Shown here: one piece after another, positions 8,751 to 19,311 of the stretch
How the letters are laid out: each line of letters begins with the position of its first letter
Numbering within the stretch: the stretch's first letter is position 1
Translations under genes and position numbers: made by a program
The notes under the pieces: generated by a model
Seen by the model: the letters and a program-made list of their open reading frames with translations, nothing else
Database searches by the model: none
What the model was told of the DNA's origin: nothing
Source: Kosakonia cowanii JCM 10956 = DSM 18146
GTDB taxonomy: Bacteria; Pseudomonadota; Gammaproteobacteria; Enterobacterales; Enterobacteriaceae
Direction of reading: 5' to 3'
Assembly: GCF_001975225.1 (NCBI RefSeq)
Contig: NZ_CP019445.1
Location: 3,472,001-3,536,000 of the forward strand
DNA length: 64,000 bases

Positions 8751-9442
8751 TGAGTTCCTGAATTATTCGAGGCAATCAGTTCACTGTCGATTATCTCTTT
8801 AACCACCCCTTCTGTCTGCCAGCGCGTCAGCTTTTCCACTACCGTGTGATAGAGCGCATCCTGCTGATGCGGTAGACAAATCGCCTGGGCAATCTGCATA
8901 AAATCATCCTCCAGCACGCGGTATCCGGGGTGTTCTGCCGCCGTTTTCTCCAGGGGCTGGCGGATCCCGGCGACCATATCGCCCTCACCATGTAGAAAGG
9001 CTTCAATCGCCGCCTGCGATGAACTTAGTCGATTGAGCGTGGCGTGATCAAGCTCGCGGGTTAAGTAGAGATCGTACGCCGCGCCCCTGCCGACGTTTAT
9101 CACCACGCCGGGTTTATCCATCTGCGCCACGCTCTGCCACGGGCTTTGCGCCTTTACCAGCGCCGTGCCCTGAATAGTGATATAGGGCTGGGTGAAACGT
9201 AATGTCTCTTCGCGTTTGGGATCGACGGCGAGGAAAGCGATATCCCAGACGCCGTTCTCTGCATCCTCCACCACTTTTCCGGCGGTCGGATAGGTAATAA
9301 ATTGCGCCTCTTTTGCCATATCGGCGGCAATCCGCCGGGCAAGTTCAACGGTGATCCCGGCAGGCTCACCCGCCGCGGTCTGGCGGGCAAGCACGGCATT
9401 GCCTAAATTGATGGCGAAACGAAGCGGTTGACTGGCTGACAT
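8747..9442 (-). CDS. Transporter substrate-binding domain protein lacking a signal peptide
   Basis: 231 residues of a type 2 periplasmic binding fold (amino-acid ABC family). It has the usual order: LRFAINLGNAVLA at the start, GITVELARRIAADM, GVWDIAFLAVDPKREETLRFTQPY, and the C-terminal domain with DMVAGIRQPL. Unlike exported binding proteins it starts directly at the domain (MSASQPLRFAI) with no hydrophobic leader, and no upstream codon supplies one. It may therefore bind a ligand in the cytoplasm. It lies 50 bp after nasA and overlaps the acetyltransferase gene, so it may be read from the nas transcript. Confidence 0.75.
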   Translation of the reverse strand: MSASQPLRFAINLGNAVLARQTAAGEPAGITVELARRIAADMAKEAQFITYPTAGKVVEDAENGVWDIAFLAVDPKREETLRFTQPYITIQGTALVKAQSPWQSVAQMDKPGVVINVGRGAAYDLYLTRELDHATLNRLSSSQAAIEAFLHGEGDMVAGIRQPLEKTAAEHPGYRVLEDDFMQIAQAICLPHQQDALYHTVVEKLTRWQTEGVVKEIIDSELIASNNSGTQ

Positions 9443-9492
9443 AGTGCTTCTCCTGAAAGCAGTTTATGCCTTCAAAAGATAGCAGACGCGCG

Positions 9493-12126
9493 TCACTGCG
9501 GGCGGGCAATCAACCTTTTCAGTTCGGGAATACAGGAGCCGCAGTTAGTGCCGCACTTAAGCTTTTCACCAAGGCGCGAAACGCTGTTGCACCCTGACTG
9601 AATCGCCTCGCTGATCGCCCGCTCACCGACAGCAAAACAGCTACAGATTGTCGCACCGGCAGGCGCCTTGCCGTTGGCGCTGCGCCCGGCCAGTAATGCC
9701 AGCCGTTGTGCGGCGCTTTGTGGCGGCCGGGAAAAGGCGGCGATGACCGCTGCCCGGTCTGGCTGCGGGCGCTGACGCTGCGCGTAAAAGGCCAGTTGCA
9801 GTTCGCCATCCGCCCAGGCGAGAAGATTAAAGCCGTCGCTGCCAAGGGCGGCAGGCTGGCACAGCCACGCGTCGGCCAGAAAATGTTCGCGCAGCCACGC
9901 CATCCATGATGTTGGCCACGCATTGTCAGCGAGCGCAAAGTGCGTGATGCCGGGCTGAGTAATGCGGCTCCAGTAGGCGATTTTCGGCGCTGAAAGCGTA
10001 TCTTCACGCAGAAAGAGTTCGCCCTGCCAGGCGGCCTGCCAGCGCTGAATACTGACCGGCATCTGCTTACTCTCCGGCTGACCGGAAAGCGGATCGGTCT
10101 CGGCGGCAATCAGCGCATCGACCCGCGCCTGCTGGCTAAAGGCGCTGTTCCAGTGCATCGGCACAAACACCCTGCCGCGCGGTTGCAGCGCATCCGGCTG
10201 CGCGCGCAGCAGCAGCCAGCCATGAGTTGAGGAAACGCGCAGCAGATCGTTGGCGCTAATCTGCGGCGCATCGTCGGGGTGAAACTGGCAAAACGGTTCG
10301 CTGATATGCTGCATCAGCCGCGGGGATTTAGCGCTGCGCGTCATGGTGTGCCACTGATCGCGGATGCGTCCGGTGTTCATCACCAGCGGCCAGCGCGGCG
10401 TCGGCGGGTTGGCGGGCAGACGCGGCGTCACGGCAATCAGGCGCGCCTTCTCATCGGCAAAAAAGAAGCGGTTATCGGTAAATAACCGCGCCGTGCCGTG
10501 GGGATGCAGCGCATTTACCGGCCACTGCACGGGCTTAAGATCGTCCCACTGTTGCCGGCTGAGCGTCGCGAGGCCGCTGATATCAAACGCCCGCGAGCCC
10601 TCATTTTCAAACCCCGACAGCGCGGCATGTTCGCAAAAGATCTCCGCCGGGTGCTGCCAGCTAAAGGCGTCGGCAAACCCCATGCGTTGCGCCACCTGGC
10701 TTACGATCCACCAGTCGGCGCGCGCCTCGCCCGGCGGTGGTAAAAAGGCGCGCTGGCGGGAAATGCAGCGCTCAGAGTTGGTAACGGTGCCGTTTTTCTC
10801 GCCCCACGCCAGCGCTGGCAGGCGGATATGCGCTGCGCGAGTGGTATCGGTGTCGCGCATCACGTCCGAAACAATCACCAGCTCGCAGCGTGCCAGCCCG
10901 GCGCGCACCCGATCGGCATCCGGCAGCGAGACCAGCGGGTTGGTGCCCATAATCCACACCGCTTTTATCTCGCCCTTTTCCACAGCGCGAAAGAGTTCGA
11001 CGGCATTCAGTCCGGGACTTTTTGTGACGTTGTCACTCTTCCAGAAGCGTCCGACGCGGTCGACCTCCTGCGGCGAGAAGCCCATATGTGAAGCCAGCTG
11101 GTTTGCCAGCCCACCCACTTCCCGCCCGCCCATGGCATTTGGCTGACCGGTTATCGAAAACGGCCCGCAGCCTGCACGGCCGATTTTCCCCGTTGCCAGG
11201 TGGAGGTTGATAATGGCATTGCACTTATCAACGCCGGAAGTGGATTGATTAATGCCCATCGAGTAGAGCGTCACCAGCGTATCGCTGGCGGCAATCATCT
11301 GGTAAAAGGCCAGCAGCGCTTCCTGCGGTAGCTGGCAATAGTCCGCGGTGCGCTCAGGCGTCCACTCCTCGACCGCCGCCAGCGTCTGCGCTGCGCCAGT
11401 GGTGTAATGATTGAGAAACTCCCGGTCGAGCTTGCCCTGCTGCGCCATAAAATGGAGCGCGCCGCAAAACAGCGCCGCATCGCTGCCGGGGCACAGCGGC
11501 AGGTGGAGGTCGGCGAGATCGCAGGTGGCGGTGATGCGCGGGTCTATAACGATAATGCGCATCTCCGGGCGCGCCTGTTTGGCTCTCATCAGCCGCTGGT
11601 AAACTACCGGGTGCGCCCAGGCAGTATTTGAGCCGGTGAGGATCACGCACTCTGCAAGCTCCAGATCCTCATAGCTGCACGGCACCGCATCGGCACCATA
11701 CGCCCGTTTATAGCCCACCACCGCCGAGGCCATACAGAGGCGCGAGTTGGTGTCCATGTTTCCACTGCCGATAAAGCCTTTCATCAGCTTATTGGCGACA
11801 TAGTAATCCTCCGTCAGCAACTGGCCGGAGCCGTAAAAGGCCACCGCCTGCGGGCCGAACTGCACAATTACCCGCTGCAACCCTTCCGCCACCGCATCCA
11901 GCGCGCGCTCCCAGCTTACCGGCTGCTGGTCGATCTCTGGCTGCAACAGTCGCCCGGTGAGATCCAGCGTTTCACCCAGCGCGCTGCCCTTCACACAGAG
12001 CCGCCCGTGGTTCGCCGGGTGCAACGTATCACCCTGGGCGCTAAACCCTTGCCCTTCAGGCTGCATACGCACTCCGCACCCGACGCCGCAGTAAGCGCAG
12101 GTGGTAGAAACCGCCGCGCCCGTCAC
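9493..12126 (-). CDS. nasA: Assimilatory nitrate reductase catalytic subunit NasA
   Basis: 877 residues from a GTG at 12126. The reading frame extends 22 codons further, but GTG overlaps the nasB stop as GTGA and places the [4Fe-4S] motif CAYCGVGCGV near the N terminus, as in the family. The molybdopterin-guanine-dinucleotide domain follows (GRLCVKG, SRLCMASAVVGYKRAYG, IDPRITATCDLADLHLPL). The C terminus carries an extra BFD-like [2Fe-2S] domain (ICSCFAVGE ... CGTNCGSC), as in Klebsiella NasA. It reduces nitrate to nitrite in the cytoplasm with electrons from NasC. Last reductase gene of nasFEDCBA. Confidence 0.92.
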   Translation of the reverse strand: MTGAAVSTTCAYCGVGCGVRMQPEGQGFSAQGDTLHPANHGRLCVKGSALGETLDLTGRLLQPEIDQQPVSWERALDAVAEGLQRVIVQFGPQAVAFYGSGQLLTEDYYVANKLMKGFIGSGNMDTNSRLCMASAVVGYKRAYGADAVPCSYEDLELAECVILTGSNTAWAHPVVYQRLMRAKQARPEMRIIVIDPRITATCDLADLHLPLCPGSDAALFCGALHFMAQQGKLDREFLNHYTTGAAQTLAAVEEWTPERTADYCQLPQEALLAFYQMIAASDTLVTLYSMGINQSTSGVDKCNAIINLHLATGKIGRAGCGPFSITGQPNAMGGREVGGLANQLASHMGFSPQEVDRVGRFWKSDNVTKSPGLNAVELFRAVEKGEIKAVWIMGTNPLVSLPDADRVRAGLARCELVIVSDVMRDTDTTRAAHIRLPALAWGEKNGTVTNSERCISRQRAFLPPPGEARADWWIVSQVAQRMGFADAFSWQHPAEIFCEHAALSGFENEGSRAFDISGLATLSRQQWDDLKPVQWPVNALHPHGTARLFTDNRFFFADEKARLIAVTPRLPANPPTPRWPLVMNTGRIRDQWHTMTRSAKSPRLMQHISEPFCQFHPDDAPQISANDLLRVSSTHGWLLLRAQPDALQPRGRVFVPMHWNSAFSQQARVDALIAAETDPLSGQPESKQMPVSIQRWQAAWQGELFLREDTLSAPKIAYWSRITQPGITHFALADNAWPTSWMAWLREHFLADAWLCQPAALGSDGFNLLAWADGELQLAFYAQRQRPQPDRAAVIAAFSRPPQSAAQRLALLAGRSANGKAPAGATICSCFAVGERAISEAIQSGCNSVSRLGEKLKCGTNCGSCIPELKRLIARPQ

Positions 12127-15046
12127 AGGCTCACCGTGGCGATGCGCTGTTCGCGCCCTGCCGCGACGCTTTGCGGCTGCGCCAGCACCCACACGCGCCC
12201 GCCCTCCACTTTCACCGGCCAGACGCTGAGTGCGGTCTGCTCATCATCGAGGCTGCGGCCATCGCGCAGGCGAAAACGCTGCTTATAGAGCGGCGAAATC
12301 ACCACCGGTTCACCGTTAACGTCCCCAGCAGCCCGCGCGCCAGTACATTCGCCTCGCTATCCGGTTCATGGTTGCTGAGGGCAAACACCTGCTGCGGGTG
12401 ATCCGGCAGATGGAAGAGCGCGATTTGCTGATGACCGAGCCGCGCCGCCATCCCCGCATGGTGCGGGATCTCCGATAATGCGCAGAGATCGACCCAGCCC
12501 TGCGGCAGCGGGTTGTGTCCAGAAGAAGGCAGTGCGGCGCGCTCATGTGTGGTTGCCGGGCGGATCTGCTGGCGCTCCGGCACCATCACCACTCCCTCAT
12601 CGGGCCGATCGCTGTTCACAAACGGGCGAAACAGCGCCAGCCGATCCGGGTCCGAGAGCGTGGTTTGCCATTCACACTGATAAGCGTCGATCACCGTCTG
12701 CATCTCGCTCTCCAGCTCGGCGGCGATGTTCAGGCTATCCTCCAGCACCACCTCGCGCAGGTAAGCCATGCCGCCGTCGAGATTATCCATCCAGGTGCTG
12801 GTGCGTTGCAGGCGGTCGGCGGTGCGGATGTAGAACATTAAAAAGCGATCGACGGTGCGGATTAACGCCTCGGTGCTCAAATCCTGCGCCAGCAGATCGG
12901 CGTGGCGCGGCTTCATGCCGCCATTGCCGCAGACATAGAGGTTCCAGCCCTTCTCGGTGGCGATCACGCCAACATCCTTACTCTGCGCTTCGGCGCATTC
13001 GCGGGTGCAGCCGGAGACCGCCATCTTGATTTTGTGCGGCGAGCGCAGCCCTTTGTAACGGTGCTCCAGTTGCAGCGCCAGCGCGGTGGAGTCCTGCACG
13101 CCGTAGCGGCACCAGCTGGATCCGACGCAGGATTTCACCGTGCGCAGGGATTTGCCATACGCATGCCCGGTCTCAAAACCGGCTTCAACCAGTTGCTGCC
13201 AAATCTCCGGCAGCTGTTCGAGGCGCGCACCAAACAGGTCGACGCGCTGGCCGCCGGTGATCTTGGTATAGAGGTTATAGCGCCGCGCAATCTGCCCGAT
13301 GGCAATTAGCCCGTCCGGCGTGATTTCCCCTGCGGGAATGCGCGGCACCACCGAGTAGGTGCCATCTTTCTGGATATTGGCAAAAAAGCGGTCGTTGGTA
13401 TCCTGCAACGGCAGGTGTTGCGGCTTCAGCAGGTACTCGTTCCAGCAGGAGGCGAGCACCGAGCCGACCAGCGGTTTGCAGATCTCGCACCCGTGGCCGC
13501 GCCCATGTTTCGCCAGCAGTTCGTCAAAGGTGCGGATATTGCCCACCCGCACCAGGTGGTAGATCTGCTGGCGCGAGTACGGGAAGTGTTCGCAGAGATC
13601 CTTTTTCACTTCGACGCCCATCTCTTCAAGCGCGAACTCCATCACCTGCTTGGTGAGCGCTGCGCAGCCGCCGCAGCCGGTCGCCGCTTTGGTGCAGGAT
13701 TTGATCGCTGCCATATCGGCACTGCCGCTGTTCACTGCCGCACAGATATCTGCTTTGCTGACGTTATGACAGGAGCAGATCTGCGCGCTGTCGGGCAACG
13801 CCGCAACGCCGAGCGTTGGCGCTGCTTCCCCACTGCTGGCAGGCAGGATCAGCGTCTCGGGCCTCGCGGGCAGCGGCATATCATTGAGCATCATCTGCAA
13901 CAGCGTGCTGTAAGACTCGCTGTCACCAATCAGCACCGCACCAAGCAGCTTTTTGCCATCCTCTGAGACGACGATTTTTTTGTAGATCTCCGCCGGGCCA
14001 TCAACCCAGCTGTAGCTCTCACTCCCCGGCGTGCGGCCGTGGGCATCGCCAATCGACGCCACTTCAACGCCAAGCAGCTTCAGCTTGGTGCTCATGTCCG
14101 CGCCGGTAAATGCCGCGTCACCGTCCGCCAGTGTCTCCGCCAGTGTGCGCGCCATCTGATACCCCGGCGCGACGAGGCCGAAAATTTGCCCATTCCACAG
14201 CGCGCATTCGCCAATGGCGAAGACGTCAGGATCGGAGGTGCGGCACTGGTCATCAATCACAATGCCGCCGCGCGGCCCAATTGCCAGCCCGCAGTCGCGC
14301 GCCAGGTTGTCGCGCGGGCGAATGCCTGCCGAGAAGAGCACCAGATCGGTTTCAAGAAAAGTGCCATCGGCAAAGTTCATGCGATAGCGGCTGGTCTCTC
14401 CGGCGACGATTTCGCGCGTCTCTTTGCCGGTATGCACCTGCACGCCAAGGGCTTCGATTTTGCGCCGCAGCATCGCCGCCCCGCCCTCATCCAGTTGTAC
14501 GCCCATCAACCGCGGCGCAAACTCCACCACATGGGTTTGCAGGCCGAGGTTTTGCAGCGCGTTCGCCGCTTCCAGCCCAAGCAGGCCGCCGCCGACCACC
14601 ACGCCACGCTTGCCCTCCTCGGCACAGGCTTTGATCGCCACCAGGTCGTCGAGGGTACGGTAGACCAGGCAGCCTGGTGCGTCGTTCCCTGGGATCGGCG
14701 GAACAAACGGCGATGAACCGGTAGCCAGCACCAGCCGATCCCACGCCGTCTGGCGACCGAGCTTATCGACGACAAAACGGTGCTGAAGGTCGATCTGCGT
14801 AATTCCCTGATTCAGGCGCAGCTCAATGCCGGTGGCCTCGAAAAAGCCCTCTTCGACCATCGACAGCGACGCAGCGCTGCGCCCGGAAAACCAGGCGGAG
14901 AGATGCACGCGGTCATAGGCCGGTACCGACTCCTCGGCAAAGACAATCACCTGGTAGCGCAGATGCAGTTCGCGCTCCACCAGCTGTTGCAGAAAGTGGT
15001 GGCCGACCATGCCGTGTCCGGCGACAACTAAAACAGGTTTTGACAT
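12123..15046 (-). pseudogene. nasB: Assimilatory nitrite reductase NasB (NirB-NirD fusion) with a frameshift near its 3' end
   Basis: The start is ATG at 15046 (MSKPVLVVAGHGMVG) with GAGGAG upstream. In order: an FAD/NAD(P) oxidoreductase domain, BFD [2Fe-2S] regions (ICSCHNVSKAD, CTKAATGCGGC), sulfite-reductase-type ferredoxin half-domains, and the siroheme/[4Fe-4S] site (GSSWCRYG, SGCTRECAEAQ). The last part is a NirD Rieske-like domain, but it is split. The first frame stops at 12299-12301 after LARGLLGTLTVNRW, and the missing tail (VISPLYKQRFRLRDGRSLDD ...) continues in another frame to TGA at 12123. One extra base in the C run at 12323-12326 would restore 'RGLLGDVNGEPVVISPLYK'. It is a real decay or a base-calling error. 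It reduces nitrite to ammonium. Confidence 0.85.
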
Positions 15047-15065
15047 CACATCGCTCCTCGCTATC

Positions 15066-16279
15066 TCAGTGGATAACGGCTGGTTCAGAATGGGGGAAAG
15101 ATCCTCTTCAGGGGTAAAGAGGCTCGGCTGGCCGGGGGTATTAAGCCGGGCGAAGTAACCCGGCCCGTCGCTGATATCGCCCCACAGCAGTACGCCGCGC
15201 AGCTGGTTATTGCTTATCACCAGGCGGCGGTAATCGCCGGTAAACGGATCGGTTGCGGTGTAAACCGCATCGCCGTCGCGCACCCCGGCGCAGTAGAGAT
15301 CGAGGCCGCTCACTTTCAGGCGCAGCGGCACCTCTTCAAGCGCGAACGGCGCATCCGCTTCACCAAGAAGCCTGGCGGCAAGGGTCTCCGCCTGCCGCCA
15401 GCAAGGTGCTACCAATCCAAAGGTGATCTCACCGAACTGGCAGCACTCGCCGATCGCTGAAATCGCCGCATCGTCAGTACGCAAGTGTCCATCCACCAGA
15501 ATGCCGCGATCGCACGCCAGCCCGGCAGCCTGCGCGAGGGCGATATTCGGTCGCACCCCAGCGCAGACCACCACGCCCTGCGCCGGGATCTGCCGTCCAT
15601 CCTGCAACTCCACCGCGCTAAGTCGCCCCTGCGCATCGGCGCAGCAGGCGCGCGTCTCTGCCGCCAGCAGCGTGTCGATGCCGCGTGCGTTGAGGCTCGC
15701 TTGCAGCAGCGTTGCCGCGTGCGCATCCAGCTGTTGATCCATCAGGTGCGGGCCGCGATGCACAATCACGCTGTGAATACCGCGCTGCGCCAGCGCCGCC
15801 GCGGCTTCAATTCCCAGCACCCCGCCGCCCAGCACCACCGCCGTCTCTTTGGCGCTGAGCTGGCTCAGCATCGCCTCAACATCCGCCTGCTGGCGAAAGG
15901 CGTAGACGCCAGGTAGATCGATGCCGGCAAGCGGCGGCATAAAGGGGCGCGATCCGGTGGCGATCACCAACTGGTCGTAAGCGAGTGATTCCCCGCCAAC
16001 GCACACGGTGCGGGCGGCGCGATCGATCGCCGTCACCGGCTGCCCCGCAAGCCGCGTCACACCGTGGCGGGCATACAAGGCCTCGTCATGCATCACGATC
16101 TCATCGAAGGTTTTCTCGCCCGCCAGCACCGGCGTCAGCAGAATGCGGTTATAGGCCGCTCTCGCCTCCTCATCGATCAGCACAATATGAAAGCGGCCAG
16201 GCGCGCGTTCGCAGAGCTGTGCGACCAGCCGCGCACCCGCCATGCCGTTGCCAATCACTATCAGACGCGGTTTCTCCAT
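15066..16279 (-). CDS. nasC: NAD(P)/FAD-dependent oxidoreductase NasC (nitrate reductase electron donor)
   Basis: About 404 residues starting MEKPRLIVIGNGMAGARLV. It has an FAD-binding GxGxxG at the N terminus, an NAD-binding VVLGGGVLGIEAAAAL and a third FAD motif ISAIGECCQFG. It passes electrons from NADH to NasA. As written, the frame runs on into nasB, giving an apparent 1,328-residue fusion. Adding one base to the five-G run at 15092-15096 would instead end the protein with SPHSEPAVIH and TGA at 15066-15068, 19 bp before the nasB ATG and its ribosome-binding site. I therefore give separate gene limits, by inference. Confidence 0.78.
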
Positions 16280-16290
16280 CGGCATATTCC

Positions 16291-17087
16291 TCAGGCCACG
16301 GCTTTATGTTTTTCATGCAGGAAGTGCAGCACCTGCTGGCGGTAGTGATGAAACTGCGCATCGTTAGCCAGCGCCAGCCGTGAGCGCGGACGCGGCAGTG
16401 TGACCTCCAGCACCTCGCCCACCTTCGCCGCCGGGCCGTTGGTCATCATCATTACCCGGTCAGAGAGCAGCACCGCTTCGTCGACGTCATGGGTGATCAG
16501 CACAATGGTGGTGTTGAGCTGGGTCTGGATCTCCATCACCGCATCCTGCAAATGGGCGCGCGTCAGGGCATCGAGTGCGCCGAAAGGCTCATCCATCAGC
16601 AGCACTTTGGGCTTCATCGCCAGCGCGCGGGCAATGCCGACACGCTGCTTCATGCCGCCGGAGACCTCGCCGGGGCGCTTATGCATCGCATGCCCCATAT
16701 GCACCAGTTCAAGGTTGTGGGCGATCCACGCCTGCATCTCGCTTTTGCTCATCTCGCCTTTAAACACCTGGTGTACCGCCAGCGCGACATTCTCCGCCGC
16801 CGTCAGCCACGGCAGCAGGGAGTGGTTTTGAAACACCACCCCGCGTTCGGGGCCGGGCCGACGATCTCCTGGTTATCACACAGCAGCACCCCCTGTGTCG
16901 GGCGGCTCAGCCCGGCAATCAGGTTTAAGAGCGTTGATTTGCCGCAGCCGGAGTGACCAATCAGGCTGACCGTCTCCCCCTGGGCGATGGTAAAGCTGAC
17001 ATCATCAAGGGCGACAAACGGCCCGCTGGCGGTGGCAAAGGTTTGGGTCACGTTTTCGACCCGGATAATGGCGTGTCTCTTTTTCAT
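16291..17087 (-). pseudogene. nasD: Nitrate ABC transporter ATP-binding protein NasD, frameshifted
   Basis: Two frames together encode a complete 262-residue ATPase. The first part (from ATG 17087) has Walker A LIGHSGCGKSTLLNLIAGL. The second has the Q-loop [11 protein letters not shown], the signature VSGGMKQRVGIARALA and Walker B VLLMDEPFGALD. The break is at about 16853-16854. Adding one C on the plus strand restores '...[21 protein letters not shown]'. The protein drives nitrate import with NasE and NasF. All catalytic motifs are intact on both sides, so recent mutation or sequencing error is likely. Confidence 0.85.
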
Positions 17088-18008
17088 TTATGACTCCCGA
17101 CGAGTGTCGTAGCTAAAACGGCGGGCAATGGCCATCAGCCCCTGCTCCAGCGCCATCCCCACCACGCCAATCAGCAGAATGGCGATGATGATGTTTTGCA
17201 CATTGAGGTTGTTCCACTCATTCCAGATCCAGAAACCGATGCCGACGCCGCCGGTCAGCATCTCGGCGGCGACAATCACCAGCCAGGCGATACCGATCGA
17301 TAAGCGCACACCGGTGAGGATGTGCGGCAGCACGGCGGGAAAGAGGATTTTGCGCATCACGGTGAACTCACTGAGCTTCAAAACGCGCGCGACGTTGAGG
17401 TAATCCTGCGGAATACGCATCACCCCTTCGGCGGTGTTGAGGATCATCGGCCAGATGGAGCAGATAAAAATCGTCCATGTCGAGGCCGGTTCGGCGCGCT
17501 GAAACAGCAGCAGGCCAATCGGCAGCCAGGCCAGCGGGCTGACCGGGCGCAGCAGCGCGATCAGCGGGCCAAACATGCGGGCGATAAAGCGAAAGCGGCC
17601 AATCAGAAAGCCGACGGGAATGCCGACCAGCGCCGCCAGACCAAAGCCGAGCGCCACGCGCTCAAGGGAGGCGAGCACGTTCCAGCCGATGCCCATATCA
17701 TTCGGCCCGTCGATATAAAACGGCTCGGCGAAGAGCGTTTTCGCCGCTTCCCAGGTTTGCAGCGGTGTCGGAAAGCCTTTGCTGTTGAGCGCCGCCACCT
17801 GCCAGAGGGCGATCAGCACAACTGCGCCGAGCAGGCCGGGGATCGCGGCGCTAATAACGCGCTGCATCATCTTGCGCAGGCGGTGTACCGGCGCGCGTTT
17901 CGCCACTATAGGTGCAGCCTGTGGCGCGGCGGCTTTCAGCGGCACAATCGCTGCGCTCTGCGGCGTGGGCTCCAGCGGGATCACTTTCGGTTGGGTATTC
18001 GCAGACAT
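17088..18008 (-). CDS. nasE: Nitrate ABC transporter permease NasE
   Basis: 306 residues from MSANTQPKVIPLEP (ATG at 18008). An earlier in-frame codon exists four residues upstream. A soluble Ala/Pro-rich N terminus of about 50 residues precedes six predicted membrane helices (for example ISAAIPGLLGAVVLIALWQV). The cytoplasmic EAA-like loop appears as DYLNVARVLKLSEFTVMRKI, which contacts the ATPase. It carries nitrate (and nitrite) across the inner membrane. Its stop codon abuts the nasD ATG with no gap. Confidence 0.9.
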   Translation of the reverse strand: MSANTQPKVIPLEPTPQSAAIVPLKAAAPQAAPIVAKRAPVHRLRKMMQRVISAAIPGLLGAVVLIALWQVAALNSKGFPTPLQTWEAAKTLFAEPFYIDGPNDMGIGWNVLASLERVALGFGLAALVGIPVGFLIGRFRFIARMFGPLIALLRPVSPLAWLPIGLLLFQRAEPASTWTIFICSIWPMILNTAEGVMRIPQDYLNVARVLKLSEFTVMRKILFPAVLPHILTGVRLSIGIAWLVIVAAEMLTGGVGIGFWIWNEWNNLNVQNIIIAILLIGVVGMALEQGLMAIARRFSYDTRRES

Positions 18009-18020
18009 TCTTGGCCTCAC

Positions 18021-19283
18021 TTAGCGGTGGATGGCAAAACTGTTGGCGTAGGCCGCAGGATCGCTGCCGTCCCACACTTTTCCGTCAATCAGGGTGCTGC
18101 TGCGCATTTGGCTGGTGGGCACGCTGATGCCGCCCACCGCCGTCGCGGCCTGTTTGTAGAGTTCGCTGCGGTTGATCTGGCGCGCGACGGCGAGGTAGTC
18201 GGGAGCGCTTTTCAGCAGGCCCCAGCGTTTTTGCTGAGTCAGAAACCAGATGCCGTCGGAGAGCCACGGGTAGCTGACCGCGCCATCGTTGAAGAAGCGC
18301 ATCGCATGGGCGTCCTGCCAGGTTTTCCCTAATCCATCTTCATAGTGGCCGAGCATCCGGCCTTCGATGGTCTCGACGGCGGTGTTGATATAGGCGCGGG
18401 CGGCGATGGTTTTTGCCGTTTCGCGGCGGTTTTCATCGGAGGCGTCGATCCAGCGCGAGGCCTCCAGCACTGCGGCGGTCAGGGCGCGCGCCGCATTGCC
18501 GTTTGCCGAGACCCACGCCGAGGTAGTGCCGAGCACTTTTTCCGGGTGATCGGGCCAGATCTGCTGGCTGGTGGCGGCGGTAAAGCCGATGCCGTCGAGA
18601 ATGGCGCGCTGGTTCCACGGCTCGCCAACGCAGAAGCCGCTCATATTGCCAATCTTCATGTTCACCACCATCTGCGGCGGCGGCACCACGACATTGCGCA
18701 CATCGGCAAAGGGATCGATCCCGGCATTCGCCAGCCAGTAGTAGAGCCACATGGCGTGGGTGCCGCTCGGGAAGGTCTGCGCAAATGTGTAGGTGCCCTG
18801 CGGGCTGGCGGCAATCACCTTTTTCAGCGATGCGCCATCGGTAACGCCCGCTGCTTTTAATTGATTCGATAAGGTGATCGCCTGGCCGTTGTTGTTGAGC
18901 GTCATCAGCACCGCCATCTCGCGCTGTGGGCCAGAGACGCCGAGTTGCAAGCCGTAGACCATGCCGTAAAGCACATGGGCGGCATCGAGTTCGCCGGAGA
19001 GCAGCTTGTCGCGCACCGAGGCCCAGCTCGACTCTTTACTCGGGATAATGGTGATGCCGTACTTCTCATCAAACTTCTTCACCGCCGCCATCACCACCGG
19101 CGCGCAGTCGGTGAGCGGGATAAAGCCGACGCGCAGGGTCTTCTTCTCCGGCGCGTCTGAACCTGCCGCCCACACGCTGTTCATCAGGCCCGGGATCAGC
19201 AGGCTGCCGCCCAGCGCCGCGCTGCCCGCCAGAAAGCGGCGGCGCGAAAGTTTACTCACGGTGTTGTCATCGTCTTGCGTCAT
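18021..19283 (-). CDS. nasF: Periplasmic nitrate-binding protein NasF with a Tat signal
   Basis: 420 residues. The N terminus has a twin-arginine signal, SRRRFLAGSAALGG, with a hydrophobic stretch and an AXA-like site (VWAAGS) near residue 41. The mature protein is an NrtA/SsuA-type binding protein (KTLRVGFIPLTDCAPVVMA, SGFCVGEPWNQRAI). It captures nitrate for NasE-NasD. It is the first structural gene after the regulated leader, so attenuation by the leader terminator controls all six nas genes. Confidence 0.9.
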   Translation of the reverse strand: MTQDDDNTVSKLSRRRFLAGSAALGGSLLIPGLMNSVWAAGSDAPEKKTLRVGFIPLTDCAPVVMAAVKKFDEKYGITIIPSKESSWASVRDKLLSGELDAAHVLYGMVYGLQLGVSGPQREMAVLMTLNNNGQAITLSNQLKAAGVTDGASLKKVIAASPQGTYTFAQTFPSGTHAMWLYYWLANAGIDPFADVRNVVVPPPQMVVNMKIGNMSGFCVGEPWNQRAILDGIGFTAATSQQIWPDHPEKVLGTTSAWVSANGNAARALTAAVLEASRWIDASDENRRETAKTIAARAYINTAVETIEGRMLGHYEDGLGKTWQDAHAMRFFNDGAVSYPWLSDGIWFLTQQKRWGLLKSAPDYLAVARQINRSELYKQAATAVGGISVPTSQMRSSTLIDGKVWDGSDPAAYANSFAIHR

Positions 19284-19311
19284 TGCGGCATCCTGTCATT
19301 TGAAAAGGGGC

